Shown here piece by piece: positions 6,370-14,689 of a stretch of DNA of 36,491 nt. The notes under the pieces were generated by a model. That model was not told the origin of the DNA. It did not search any database and worked only from the letters and a program-made list of their open reading frames with translations. The position numbers and the translations under genes were made by a program. Position 1 is the stretch's first letter, and each line of letters begins with the position of its first letter. Source of the DNA: a virus; IMG/VR virus record IMGVR_UViG_3300037882_002570, positions 1 through 36,491 of that record. One strand, given 5' to 3'.

Positions 6370-6465
6370 TGAAAACTTTCCCCGTTCCGCCAGTGGTGGC
6401 GACCAATGCCTGCCCGTCGGGGGCTTCAAAATAGGCGGAGCGGGGGATTCAACTAGCACAAAACG
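6370..6465 (+). other. Short leader before the two-TM protein
   Basis: About 96 bases without a gene. No clear promoter, terminator or repeat is seen. The last 25 bases upstream of ATG 6466 are A/C-rich (ttcaactagcacaaaacg), the usual start context in this phage. Confidence 0.4.
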
Positions 6466-6780
6466 ATGAAACGATCAGAACGACTTTTTGAGGCATCCAA
6501 ACGAGAGCTTGTCATCTCCGTTGTGAGTGGGTGCTTGATTGCAGCAGTTGGCTCACAAGTCGGCTGGATGGCGCATGAAGGACTGGTAGGGCGTGCGCTG
6601 GCCTGCGTCGCCGGTGTGTTTGTCCTTAGCGTGATCGCGTTCGCCTGCATGGGAAACGCGGTGCGCTTGTTCCGGATGGCACGTGAGGAGCGCATCTGGG
6701 AGATCCGCGAGGAGAACTACTCAACCGACGGCATCAACCTTGAACCGACCCAACGGGCGAATGGAAAGGATCCACGATGA
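6466..6780 (+). CDS. Two-transmembrane-segment protein, hypothetical
   Basis: A 104-residue protein with two hydrophobic segments (about 15-40 and 44-70) separated by a short loop, and a hydrophilic C-terminal tail rich in Arg and Glu. No cysteine lipobox or catalytic motif is visible. Early-region position upstream of replication genes suggests a host-takeover or exclusion role, but nothing more specific can be supported. Holin-like topology is possible, though the lysis genes lie elsewhere. Overlaps the next gene by four bases. Confidence 0.65.
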   Translation: MKRSERLFEASKRELVISVVSGCLIAAVGSQVGWMAHEGLVGRALACVAGVFVLSVIAFACMGNAVRLFRMAREERIWEIREENYSTDGINLEPTQRANGKDPR

Positions 6781-6992
6781 GCCGGTTCGCTCCAGACGAC
6801 ATTTCATCCGCACAGCTGCGCCTTCTGGAATTCGTTCTCCAACAGGCCACCGGCCAGGTCGAGCGCCTGCGCCGTCAGTTTGAAGGCGACGAGATCACAT
6901 CCGGTGATGCCGCCGAAGTGGTCAACAAGATCGCCGGTGCGCTGGCCATCGTCACCGATCCGAACGGCAGGCCCGTGGCGACTACTCGCTGA
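6777..6992 (+). CDS. Small early protein, hypothetical
   Basis: A 71-residue mostly helical protein with two predicted amphipathic helices (about 9-36 and 42-60). No family recognised. It is coupled to the two-TM protein by ATGA and followed by an 83-base C/A-rich leader containing repeats of the type AACCAACGAA before the OB-fold gene. Confidence 0.6.
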   Translation: MSRFAPDDISSAQLRLLEFVLQQATGQVERLRRQFEGDEITSGDAAEVVNKIAGALAIVTDPNGRPVATTR

Positions 6993-7075
6993 CACCAATT
7001 TCAAAACAGGCGCGACCCGCGACGCAGGGCGAACACAGAGAGAAACCAACGAACCAACGAAACCAACAGAACCCC

Positions 7076-7813
7076 ATGAAACTAAGTGAAAAAAAAGGTG
7101 GCGACTTCATGCCACACCCCGAGACCGATGGCACCGTTCGCGCGGTGATTGTGGACGTGACACCGCTCAAAAAGCAGCAAAGCCAATATGGCGAGCGTGA
7201 CGTGTTCCGTCTGGTGTTTGAGACTGAAGTGGAAGACGACGACGGCAAGCGCTTCTGCGTTTGGAGCCGTGGCTACACTCCGAGCCTCAACGAGAAGGCG
7301 AATTTCCGCAAGGATCTGAAGCGCATCCTTGGCCGCGATCTGACCGAAGTGGAGCGCGACGAGTTTGACACCGAGGCCCTGGTCGGCCGTGGCGTTCAAC
7401 TCATCGTTCAACACGAAGAAGGGCAGAACAGCCAGACGTATGCGGTGATCAGCTTCCTTGGGCCCGACAAGGGCAAGGAGCCGCTCAAGCCGTCCGGAAA
7501 TTACACCCGCGTCAAGGACCGCGAGCAAAAGGATACCCACGCAAGTGGCGAGTCGTCCTATCGCAAGGCGCCGAAGGCCGACGAAGGCGAAGGCCGTCAA
7601 GCGTGGCAGAAGTGCAAGGTGCACGTGGGCAAGCATGCCGGCGTGGATCTCGGCGATCTGGACGAAGACGCGGTGCAAGCGCTCATCGAGAAGTGGCTGC
7701 CCAAGCACAAGGAGAACGCCAAGCCCAAGGCCGACGATAAGCGGCTGGCTGCGGCCCTTGAGGAAGTCATGGAGCTGCTCGGCGCGACCGCTGGAGCGGA
7801 AGAGGATTTTTGA
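7076..7813 (+). CDS. OB-fold-like protein, candidate single-stranded DNA-binding protein
   Basis: A 245-residue protein. Residues 10-135 have a strand-rich pattern (VRAVIVDVTPLKK, DVFRLVFETEVE, RFCVWSRGY, GVQLIVQHEE, YAVISFLG) typical of OB-fold or DUF669-like phage proteins. The rest is a hydrophilic Lys/Glu-rich tail (140-245) with a helical end, as in phage SSBs that recruit partners by a flexible C-terminus. It is the first gene of the recombination/replication block and would coat ssDNA at forks. The family assignment is by pattern only; an alternative is another nucleic-acid-binding accessory protein. ATG 7076 lies in a CA-rich leader without Shine-Dalgarno. Confidence 0.65.
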   Translation: MKLSEKKGGDFMPHPETDGTVRAVIVDVTPLKKQQSQYGERDVFRLVFETEVEDDDGKRFCVWSRGYTPSLNEKANFRKDLKRILGRDLTEVERDEFDTEALVGRGVQLIVQHEEGQNSQTYAVISFLGPDKGKEPLKPSGNYTRVKDREQKDTHASGESSYRKAPKADEGEGRQAWQKCKVHVGKHAGVDLGDLDEDAVQALIEKWLPKHKENAKPKADDKRLAAALEEVMELLGATAGAEEDF

Positions 7814-8041
7814 TGCTGGTGCAGGTGTCAAAAGCCCAAACGCGGGGCGGACTCATGCGTGACAGTCGGGAGAGACCGGCAACTCAGCCACGCCTCACCC
7901 TGCTTTATGCGGGGTGGGGCTTTGGTGGCGAGAGGCGGCGAAAGCCGGTGCCAAGTAGTCTGGAAAGATCCGGGCGATGGGTGCGATTCCGTGAGGCTCA
8001 AGAACCTTACGCCGCCGATCAACAAAACCTGCACCACGATC
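7814..8041 (+). other. Intergenic stretch with G/C-rich hairpin, possible ncRNA or attenuator
   Basis: A 228-base gap, the largest in this operon. A hairpin CCTCACCCTGC-TTTAT-GCGGGGTGGGG (7893-7919) is followed by CTTT, a weak terminator candidate. Open frames run through both this gap and the next gene, but their residue composition is that of out-of-frame reading. I found no convincing protein here. A structured leader or attenuator is possible. Confidence 0.4.
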
Positions 8042-8584
8042 ATGCCAACCATCGCCGAAATACTCGCCGCGAAACAAGCGGCCGCCACTACCACCACCAC
8101 ACCTCCGGCCAACAACGAATCGCAACCGCGCATGACACTGGCGGAGCGCGCAGCCAAGGCCAAGGAGGACGCCGAAGTGAAAGCCGCAATCGACCGCATC
8201 GATCCGCCGGGAAAGCGGGAAGCGGCGGCCGCTCGCAAGGCTGCTGCCACGGGGATCGTTCTTTCGCAGGAAATGCCGGTGCCCAAGGGAGAGAACCGGG
8301 GGCAGGCGACACCGATCAAGGGACCGGAAGACATCGCGCCGCGCAGCCTGGGCGCGACCGAGGGGGAGACAATCGACGTGACTCCGCTGCACGCGGACGA
8401 AGCGATCAAGGACTGGCACAAGGCGGTCAACGCGTTCTCGACGGATCTGGTGATCATGCGGGATCCAGTGGATCCGGAACGTGCGTGGCTTGCTGTTCGG
8501 TTGGAGGAAGACCCACGGCATCCACTGCTCATCAAGGATCTGCCGATCTACGAACACCCGATGGCGCGCAAAGACCCGTTTTGA
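8042..8584 (+). CDS. Early phage protein, hypothetical
   Basis: A 180-residue protein; ATG 8042 is chosen because residues upstream in the same frame look random and the ATG has the standard C/A-rich context. The N-terminus is Ala/Thr/Asn-rich and helical with Glu/Lys (about 1-75), probably a flexible coiled region. The C-terminal 70 residues are a globular mixed segment with a conserved-looking stretch AWLAVRLEEDP. No known domain recognised. It lies between the SSB-like and the coiled-coil gene, so a DNA metabolism role is plausible. Its stop overlaps the TTG of the next gene (TTGA). Confidence 0.65.
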   Translation: MPTIAEILAAKQAAATTTTTPPANNESQPRMTLAERAAKAKEDAEVKAAIDRIDPPGKREAAAARKAAATGIVLSQEMPVPKGENRGQATPIKGPEDIAPRSLGATEGETIDVTPLHADEAIKDWHKAVNAFSTDLVIMRDPVDPERAWLAVRLEEDPRHPLLIKDLPIYEHPMARKDPF

Positions 8585-8772
8585 CCATCACGCAGCGGCT
8601 CGCCGCGGAAGTGCGGAGGCTACGCCAAAAGAACTGCCCGCCCCACTGCTGCCATCACTGCTTCCACTCACACGCCCGCACACTTCATCTCAACCACTGC
8701 ATCTGCACCGGACACATCGACCCAACATGGAGAGGCAACGGACTTCTCCCACAGACCATCTCAGCAACCTAG
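8581..8772 (+). CDS. Small Cys/His-rich protein (putative zinc-binding)
   Basis: A 63-residue frame starting with TTG at 8581, which overlaps the previous stop by four bases (TTGA), the same coupling used throughout this phage. It contains six cysteines (19, 23, 24, 27, 40, 42) and eight histidines packed between residues 19 and 45, including C-P-P-H-C-C-H-H-C. That density is far above chance for background reading frames and suggests a small zinc-binding protein, perhaps a nucleic-acid-binding ribbon or zinc-finger. It ends six bases before the next ATG. The non-ATG start makes it easy to miss. Confidence 0.6.
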   Translation: MTITQRLAAEVRRLRQKNCPPHCCHHCFHSHARTLHLNHCICTGHIDPTWRGNGLLPQTISAT

Positions 8773-8778
8773 CACCAC

Positions 8779-9555
8779 ATGAATACCACAGACACAACCA
8801 ACGAGGCCCTGATCCTTTCGGGGCAAGGATACGAAATCGAAATCTCTCCGGACGCGCTTGCGCGGCGTGAGGAGATTGTATCAGCCGCCGCTGCCATCGT
8901 GCAGGTGACGGACAACGAGGAATCCAGCATCGCCGCCCGCCACGTGCGCAACTTGGCTGCGATCCGGATCGAAACCGAGAAGTGCCGCAAGGCAATCAAG
9001 GAACCGGTGCTCGCCGTCGGTAAGAAGATCGACCAGGTCGCCAAGGATTTCCTCAAGGAAGTCGACGCGGAAGAGGCTCGCCTGCGCAAGTGCATCGAAT
9101 CACACGCCACTGAGCAGGCCCGCATCAAGGCCGAGAAGGAAGCGGAGGAACGCAGGATCGCCGAAGAAGCACGCGCAGCGCGTGAGGCTGCCGAAGCCGC
9201 AGCCGCTGCGGCCAGTGAGTCAGGCAAGATCTCGGACGTGATCGCCGCCAAGCAGGCCGAAGCCGAACGCCAAAAGCTACTGGCCGCCCGTATGGACGCA
9301 GCCGAAGAAACCAACTCCGCGCGCATCGCTCACGGTGTGCGGTTTGCCATCGACTTCGAGGTGATCGACGCCCGCACGTTCGCGACCGTGAACCCCGACC
9401 TGGTCGACATCACTCCCCGCCGCGCCGAAACGCTCGCATGGCTGAAAGAATGGGCCGCGTCGGACAAGGACGTGGACCGCGTCATCGGATCGCAGGAAGG
9501 GCTCACCACCGGCGGCATCCGCATCTTCAAGAAACCCATCGTTTCCTCCCGCTGA
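8779..9555 (+). CDS. Coiled-coil DNA-recombination accessory-like protein
   Basis: A 258-residue protein with a globular N-terminus, then a long alanine- and glutamate-rich coiled coil (about 70-180), then a C-terminal globular strand-rich part (about 185-258). The sequence style (IETEKCRKAIKEPVLAVGKKID, then long helix) is that of DUF1351-like proteins often encoded beside RecT/Erf-type annealases and SSBs. No annealase itself was recognised nearby. A structural or scaffold role in recombination or replication is inferred. ATG 8779 follows a C/A-rich leader. Confidence 0.6.
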   Translation: MNTTDTTNEALILSGQGYEIEISPDALARREEIVSAAAAIVQVTDNEESSIAARHVRNLAAIRIETEKCRKAIKEPVLAVGKKIDQVAKDFLKEVDAEEARLRKCIESHATEQARIKAEKEAEERRIAEEARAAREAAEAAAAAASESGKISDVIAAKQAEAERQKLLAARMDAAEETNSARIAHGVRFAIDFEVIDARTFATVNPDLVDITPRRAETLAWLKEWAASDKDVDRVIGSQEGLTTGGIRIFKKPIVSSR

Positions 9556-9583
9556 AATCCAACACCCAGAAAGACTCACCATC

Positions 9584-10756
9584 ATGAGAAACATCACCAA
9601 ATTTGACGCCGAGGTCATCACCGACTTGCATCCGCTGTTCCGCTCGCTGCTGTGGGTGGCTACCGCGCGCAGCAAAGATGACGAGCGGCACATCCTGCAG
9701 CACGTTCACATCGAGCGTGACGCGCTGAATTATTACATCGTGGCCACGGACGGCAAACGCATGCACGTGGGCACATTTGACCCGGGCATGTTCGACACCG
9801 ACATCTCCGCCATCGAGCCGGGCGAATACGAGGTGGTTTCCAAGGCCGCCAAGAAGATCGTGCTGGCAGCCGCTGACGATGCCGGCACATACCCGAAATG
9901 GAAAAGCCTGCTGCCAGACGGTCTGCCAGTGGCGCGTGACATCGTGACCAGGGCGAGCATCAGCCGCTTGGGCATCCGCTCTGGCGTGGTGCTGGCTACA
10001 GACTTTGTGCTGGAGGCCTGCGGGTTCGGTTGCGGATTCGGTAAGGACGAGAGTGTCAGCGTCGAGTTTGCCAGCGAGAGCCCCGGCGGCCCGTTCCTGA
10101 TCTCTCACGAACTTGGCAAGGCTATCGTGATGCCGCTGCGCATGGATGACGACTCGGCGACCACCGAGGAAGAAGCCACAGCGGAGATCCCGGGCGTGCC
10201 TGCACCGAAGAAGCCTGCCGCTCCTGCGCCTGTCGACCACGAACCCGATCTGCTCGACGGTCCACGCATCGTGGACGTTGAAGAAGAGGAAACTCGCGAG
10301 GAGATCAGCGATTACGATGTGACGCAGATGCTCGTGGATCTGGAGAAAACCAACAAGCTGCAACGGAGGAAGAAACTCGACCTGCTACTCAACGACCACG
10401 GACCGGATCTGATCTGCAAGCTGGTTTCCTACAATGAGTGGAACGAACCTGACAAGCATCTGGCTAAATTGATCAAAGAGAAGGCGAACGCTCTCGCTGC
10501 GCCCGTCGATCACGGCCGGATGATGGAAGAGTCGAAAGCGGCAGCCATGGTTGTGATTGGCAAATCACAACGGGACAAAAAATACGCGGCGATCGACAAG
10601 ATCGGATTGGACTGGGGACTGCCAGGGCTCCGGATCATCGAGCAAGTGGGCGGAAAGAAAATTGCGCCTGTCTTCAAGCACCACCTCGACAACCTGATTT
10701 TCGACATGGAGTCAGCGGAAGCTGACTCCCAACCGGAGGGCGACAGCGACTACTGA
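9584..10756 (+). CDS. Sliding-clamp-like protein with C-terminal extension
   Basis: A 390-residue protein whose first 190 residues resemble a bacterial beta clamp in compressed form: ATDGKRM at 54-60 (the ATDGHRLA-type motif), YPKWKSLLP at 103-111 (a FPDYERVIP-like segment) and IVMPLRM at 181-187 (like the C-terminal MPMR motif). Known beta clamps are three-domain proteins of about 370 residues; here fewer domains fit. Residues 200-250 are an acidic, proline-rich linker and 250-390 a helical, charged domain of unknown role. It would tether a host polymerase to DNA. No phage DNA polymerase was found in this genome. Confidence 0.5.
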   Translation: MRNITKFDAEVITDLHPLFRSLLWVATARSKDDERHILQHVHIERDALNYYIVATDGKRMHVGTFDPGMFDTDISAIEPGEYEVVSKAAKKIVLAAADDAGTYPKWKSLLPDGLPVARDIVTRASISRLGIRSGVVLATDFVLEACGFGCGFGKDESVSVEFASESPGGPFLISHELGKAIVMPLRMDDDSATTEEEATAEIPGVPAPKKPAAPAPVDHEPDLLDGPRIVDVEEEETREEISDYDVTQMLVDLEKTNKLQRRKKLDLLLNDHGPDLICKLVSYNEWNEPDKHLAKLIKEKANALAAPVDHGRMMEESKAAAMVVIGKSQRDKKYAAIDKIGLDWGLPGLRIIEQVGGKKIAPVFKHHLDNLIFDMESAEADSQPEGDSDY

Positions 10757-11013
10757 TGCTCTGGGCCGATCCATACGAAGAACTGCGCGCATCATTCACC
10801 GAAGACGACACTGACGCGGCCCGCGCGATGCTCGATACCTGCCGCAACCGCATGAGCGGGCGCGAGCTGGAAGTGTGCGAGCGCATCGCGTCAACGGTCC
10901 AAGAGGATTTCGACGATTTCAACCTGACAGGTAATGACCTGCGTTGGTTTGAATCGCTCAAGACCCAATTTGCGCGGGAGATCGCGCAGTGGAAAGACGG
11001 GGTGCCAGCATGA
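10756..11013 (+). CDS. Small early protein, hypothetical
   Basis: An 85-residue acidic helical protein with no recognisable motif. It shares one base with the preceding stop (TGATG) and four with the next start (ATGA), so it belongs to the clamp-RusA operon. Composition (Asp/Glu/Arg-rich, no cysteine clusters of note) does not suggest a specific role. Confidence 0.65.
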   Translation: MLWADPYEELRASFTEDDTDAARAMLDTCRNRMSGRELEVCERIASTVQEDFDDFNLTGNDLRWFESLKTQFAREIAQWKDGVPA

Positions 11014-11492
11014 CTGCTCAAGAGAAAGAAGTCATCATTCAGCGCATCCCGCTTCATTTGTTCCGCGCCAATGGTGCGCCCAAGGGTCAGCCAAGGCCTC
11101 GCGCATTCGTGCGTGGCAACCGTGCTGCGGTGTATGACCCAGGCACCGCCGAGGGTTGGAAATCCTGCGTCGCTGTGGCGTGCAAGGAGATCGAGGGCGC
11201 ATGCATCCACACGCCGCTCTCGGTCACGCTGACGTTCTTCATGCCGCGTCCGAAGTCTCACTTTCGCACGAATGGCGCGCTCAAGCCCGCCTCTCCCGTG
11301 TTCATCTACGATAACAAGCCGGACGCGGACAATCTCGCCAAGGCCGTGCTCGATGCTCTGACAGGGATCCGCGCATGGCTCGACGACGACCAAGTGTGCG
11401 AGCTCGTTGTGCGGAAGTATTGGGAAATCCCACGGAACAACCCGCCCGGGTGCATGATCCGAATCGAGGAGATGAGGGAGGTGGAGCTGTGA
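11010..11492 (+). CDS. rusA: RusA-family Holliday-junction resolvase
   Basis: A 160-residue protein matching the RusA fold length (about 120-160). Residues 103-127 carry the family signature: KPDADNLAKAVLDALTG followed by AWLDDDQV, giving Asp105, Asp107 and Asp125-127 as metal ligands. The N-terminus (HLFRANGAPKGQPRPR) matches the basic region of these enzymes. It would cut four-way junctions during replication or recombination. ATG 11010 overlaps the preceding stop by four bases; a longer frame from 10989 is out of context. Confidence 0.9.
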   Translation: MTAQEKEVIIQRIPLHLFRANGAPKGQPRPRAFVRGNRAAVYDPGTAEGWKSCVAVACKEIEGACIHTPLSVTLTFFMPRPKSHFRTNGALKPASPVFIYDNKPDADNLAKAVLDALTGIRAWLDDDQVCELVVRKYWEIPRNNPPGCMIRIEEMREVEL

Positions 11493-11863
11493 GCAACCAC
11501 TCAGACGACGACTACGCCCGCGGCGACTGGGAGCACGACCAAATGAAGGATCGGCTCATGGAGGAAAGGCGCGAGCGAGAAGCATTGGAACGCGGTAGGA
11601 TAGCAGAGAAGAATCTGGAGGAGTTGCGCGCAGCCGTTCGGAACCTTCGCGACGTGCAAGGCCGCCACCACACGCAACAGGCCACCGATCGTCTGTTTGC
11701 CCTACTTCCCGAGGGAGTGCCCAAACGGCAACTTCTTTGCGGATGGAGAGGAATGGCTGGAGGCGAGGGATGCATCCTGCCACTCGGTCACGATGAACGG
11801 CACGGATTCAGTGATGGATCTGGTGCTAAGGTAAGCGCCCAAGCTGGAGGTGTCTCTCAATGA
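11489..11863 (+). CDS. Coiled-coil protein with C-terminal Cys/His motif, hypothetical
   Basis: A 124-residue protein starting with GTG 11489, overlapping the RusA stop by four bases. Residues 12-60 form a charged coiled coil (Arg/Glu-rich). The C-terminus carries C-x11-C-x5-H-x3-H (about 87-110; the segment CILPLGHDERHGF), a pattern seen in small phage proteins and consistent with a zinc site. Function unknown. Confidence 0.7.
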   Translation: MSNHSDDDYARGDWEHDQMKDRLMEERREREALERGRIAEKNLEELRAAVRNLRDVQGRHHTQQATDRLFALLPEGVPKRQLLCGWRGMAGGEGCILPLGHDERHGFSDGSGAKVSAQAGGVSQ

Positions 11864-13137
11864 AATATCGCATCGCCGATCTTTTCTGCGGAGCGGGCGG
11901 AACATCCGCCGGTGCCATGGAGGCTGTGCTCGTGCTCGGCAAAAAACCGGAACTGACAGCTATCAACCATTGGCCGCGCGCAATTGAAACGCACACCGCC
12001 AACCATCCCGAGGCACGCCACCTGTGCACCGGAGTGGACAGTGTGAATCCCCGCGATCTATTCGCCGAGGGGGAGCTTGATCTGCTGTGGGCGTCGCCAG
12101 AATGCACTCACCACAGCCGCGCCCGTGGAGGAAAGCCGATGTCGGACCAATCCCGCGCCACAGCATGGTGCGTGGTCCGCTGGGCCGAAGCACTGCGGCC
12201 GCCAGTGATCCTAATCGAGAACGTGCCGGAGTTTGCTGAGTGGGGGCCAATCGGAACCAAGGGGCAACCGCTGGCCAGCCGCAAGGGTGAGACGTTCGCT
12301 GCATGGAAGGCCGCGCTCACCTCGCTCGGATACAAGGTCGACCACCGGCTGCTCTGTGCTGCTGACTACGGCGACCCGACCACGCGCACTCGCTTGTTTG
12401 TCCAGGCCGTGCGCGGACGCCGGCAGATCGTGTGGCCGCACGCTACCCACAGCCGTCATCCTGATCTGATGACAACCCGGCGCTGGAAGAGCGCAGCCGA
12501 CAGCGTGATCGATTGGAGCATTCCGGTGATCCCTATCAACCAACGCAAGCGGCCGCTCGCCGACCGCACTATGGAGCGGATCCACGAAGGGTTGGCGCGC
12601 TACAGCGGCAAGCCGTTCTTAGTCGCAATGGAGCATGGCGGGAGGACCATCTGCGCAACCGCTCCGGTGCCGACCGTGACGTGCGCGAAGGGCGGGGCCA
12701 TGGGCGTGGCGTATCTGCTGAAACTGAGAGGATCGAGCGACGCTCACCTCGCGTCATCCATCAAATCACCAGAGGTGCCACTCGACACGGTATCAGCAGG
12801 CGGAACGCATCACGCGCTCATTCTGGAATACTACGGCAACGGCCAAGCTCGGCCCGCTTCTGAGCCATTGCCGACTGTGACTTGCAAGGATCGGTTTGCG
12901 CTCGTTGACGTGGATGGCGATCGCATCGGATTCCGCATGCTACAGCCGCACGAACTCGCCGCAGCTCAAGGATTCCCCGCTCACTACCAATTCACCGGCA
13001 CCAAGACCGATCAGGTCCGGCAAATCGGCAACGCGGTGCCGCGCAGATTAGCGCGCGCCATCGTGGCTGCCGTGATCTCTCAAAACCCAGACATCTCGGC
13101 AATCGTCGAAGCGGAGGAAAAACAACCAGCAGCATGA
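11860..13137 (+). CDS. DNA cytosine-5 methyltransferase
   Basis: A 425-residue C5 cytosine methyltransferase. Motif I is DLFCGAGG (7-14), motif IV has the catalytic Cys82 in SPEC-T rather than the usual PCQ, motif VI is ENV (120-122), the QxRxR-like motif VIII appears as TTRTR, and motif X is IGNAVP near the C-terminus. The long middle is the target recognition region. It probably protects phage DNA from host restriction; no cognate nuclease is encoded nearby, so an orphan, self-protecting enzyme is likely. Overlaps neighbours on both sides by four bases. Confidence 0.9.
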   Translation: MKYRIADLFCGAGGTSAGAMEAVLVLGKKPELTAINHWPRAIETHTANHPEARHLCTGVDSVNPRDLFAEGELDLLWASPECTHHSRARGGKPMSDQSRATAWCVVRWAEALRPPVILIENVPEFAEWGPIGTKGQPLASRKGETFAAWKAALTSLGYKVDHRLLCAADYGDPTTRTRLFVQAVRGRRQIVWPHATHSRHPDLMTTRRWKSAADSVIDWSIPVIPINQRKRPLADRTMERIHEGLARYSGKPFLVAMEHGGRTICATAPVPTVTCAKGGAMGVAYLLKLRGSSDAHLASSIKSPEVPLDTVSAGGTHHALILEYYGNGQARPASEPLPTVTCKDRFALVDVDGDRIGFRMLQPHELAAAQGFPAHYQFTGTKTDQVRQIGNAVPRRLARAIVAAVISQNPDISAIVEAEEKQPAA

Positions 13138-14486
13138 AACTCGACCCCGATCAAGCCATCGCACTGGCACGCATCAACGAAGGCCGCAATGTGTTCGTCA
13201 CCGGACCGGCCGGAACAGGCAAATCATCCGTGACCGTGGAAGCCATCCGCCGTCGCATCGGTGACCGATCACTCAAGGTGTGCGCCACCACCGGCGTGGC
13301 GGCTCTCAATCTGCGCGACAAACTCGCCACCACGTTTGGCCAGCACGTCGACACATCCACGATCTACCGGTGGAGCGGCATCGGGCTGGGGCCACGCGCC
13401 GGGCAATCGTTCGCCGATTACCTCAATTACATGCGCACACGCGGCCACGCGTGGAAGCGCGCCACCCAGCGGATCCGCGGAACCAACACCTTGATCATCG
13501 ATGAGGTGTCCATGCTCCCCGGGCGCATCCTCGATTTCATCGACCACGTATGCCGCGCCGTCCGCGAAGACATCCGGCCATTCGGCGGCATCCAGGTGAT
13601 CACGGTCGGCGATTTCCTCCAGCTCCCACCCGTCGCCAAAACCGGACAATACGATTGGGCATTCCAATCGGACACGTGGGCCGCTCTCAACTTCTCCAAC
13701 ATTTCGCTGCGCACCGTGCACCGGCAGGACGATCCGGATTTTGTCTCGATCCTGAATCAGTTCCGCGAAGGGACCGTGACCAAACAGGGAGCCGCCATCC
13801 TCAAGAAGCGCGTGGCCATGTTTCCCAAGGCCTCACTTCTCCGGCTCATGACGCACAACGCGCAGGTGGACAAGTGGAACGCATACCAACTCGGCGCGAT
13901 CGACGACCACGAAACGACATTCGACGCCGAGGGCGAAGGACCAACCGAGGAAATCGAATGGCTGAAAAAGAATCTGGTCACTCCAACTCACCTGACGATC
14001 AAGCCAGGCGCCCGCGTCATGATCACCGCCAACCTCCGCGATCCGGAACGCGTGGATTCCCTGCTCGCCGCCAATGGTGACCTGGGCGCAGTCACCGGAT
14101 GGACCGATGACAGCATCGCTGTGCAACTCGACAACGGACGCACCGTCACTGTGGAACCTCACACGTGGGAATTCGACCCAACCGCCGAGGCCGGAACCAC
14201 CGGCACGTTCAAACAATTCCCGCTGCGGCTCGCATGGGCGTGCACGATCCACAAATCCCAAGGGCTCACGCTCGACCGCGCGCTGATCGACATCCGCGCA
14301 GCCCGCGAACCCGGGCAAGCATACGTCGCCATCAGCCGCGTGCGCTCGCTCGACGGCCTCCACCTCAAGGATTGGTTCCAAGGAATGTTCATCTCCCCAC
14401 AGGCCAAGGAATTCCACCGCCGCGTCGAACGTGGCGAGGTGTCAAATGATACCGCCGCAGCACCCAGCTTCAAACTTCAGTCATGA
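13134..14486 (+). CDS. Pif1/RecD-like superfamily 1 helicase
   Basis: A 450-residue helicase with Walker A GPAGTGK(S) at 24-31, Walker B LIIDEVSML with Asp123-Glu124, a GDFLQLPP segment (motif III-like), and a C-terminal UvrD/RecD2-like part with TIHKSQGLTLD and AISRVRS (motifs V and VI). This is the arrangement of the Pif1-like helicase group. It likely unwinds DNA 5'-3' or clears obstacles during phage replication or recombination. Overlaps both neighbours by four bases. Confidence 0.9.
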   Translation: MKLDPDQAIALARINEGRNVFVTGPAGTGKSSVTVEAIRRRIGDRSLKVCATTGVAALNLRDKLATTFGQHVDTSTIYRWSGIGLGPRAGQSFADYLNYMRTRGHAWKRATQRIRGTNTLIIDEVSMLPGRILDFIDHVCRAVREDIRPFGGIQVITVGDFLQLPPVAKTGQYDWAFQSDTWAALNFSNISLRTVHRQDDPDFVSILNQFREGTVTKQGAAILKKRVAMFPKASLLRLMTHNAQVDKWNAYQLGAIDDHETTFDAEGEGPTEEIEWLKKNLVTPTHLTIKPGARVMITANLRDPERVDSLLAANGDLGAVTGWTDDSIAVQLDNGRTVTVEPHTWEFDPTAEAGTTGTFKQFPLRLAWACTIHKSQGLTLDRALIDIRAAREPGQAYVAISRVRSLDGLHLKDWFQGMFISPQAKEFHRRVERGEVSNDTAAAPSFKLQS

Positions 14487-14689
14487 CCTCCGACACCGTC
14501 AACACGCTCGCCGATTACTTGGCCACCATCGATTCCGACTGGCGCACCACCAACGGATACACCGGCCGCGCCGTCCACCGCCGCGCATACTGGCAGAACA
14601 TGGCCGCACGGATCCTGTCCGACAGCGCCAAAACCATGGCCGCCACCAAGAACACTCAACCCAAATCAAAAACCACCTGCACTCGATGA
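14483..14689 (+). CDS. Small early protein, hypothetical
   Basis: A 68-residue protein with ATGA overlaps on both sides, lying between two helicases. It is basic at the C-terminus (Lys/Thr-rich) and has one central helical segment (VHRRAYWQNMAARIL). No family recognised; the overlap pattern argues that it is translated. It may be a helicase accessory or DNA-binding protein. Confidence 0.6.
   Translation: MTSDTVNTLADYLATIDSDWRTTNGYTGRAVHRRAYWQNMAARILSDSAKTMAATKNTQPKSKTTCTR

Noticed and set aside
7920-8041. A second tRNA-like sequence in the early gap
   Set aside because: A weak T-arm-like GTGCGATTCC is present but no acceptor or anticodon stem can be drawn.
7810-8772. 320-residue frame across the gap and the 180-residue gene
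   Set aside because: Most of it is low-complexity Arg/Gly/Ser/His in the shadow of the real gene. Only its last 63 codons (from TTG 8581) look like a protein.
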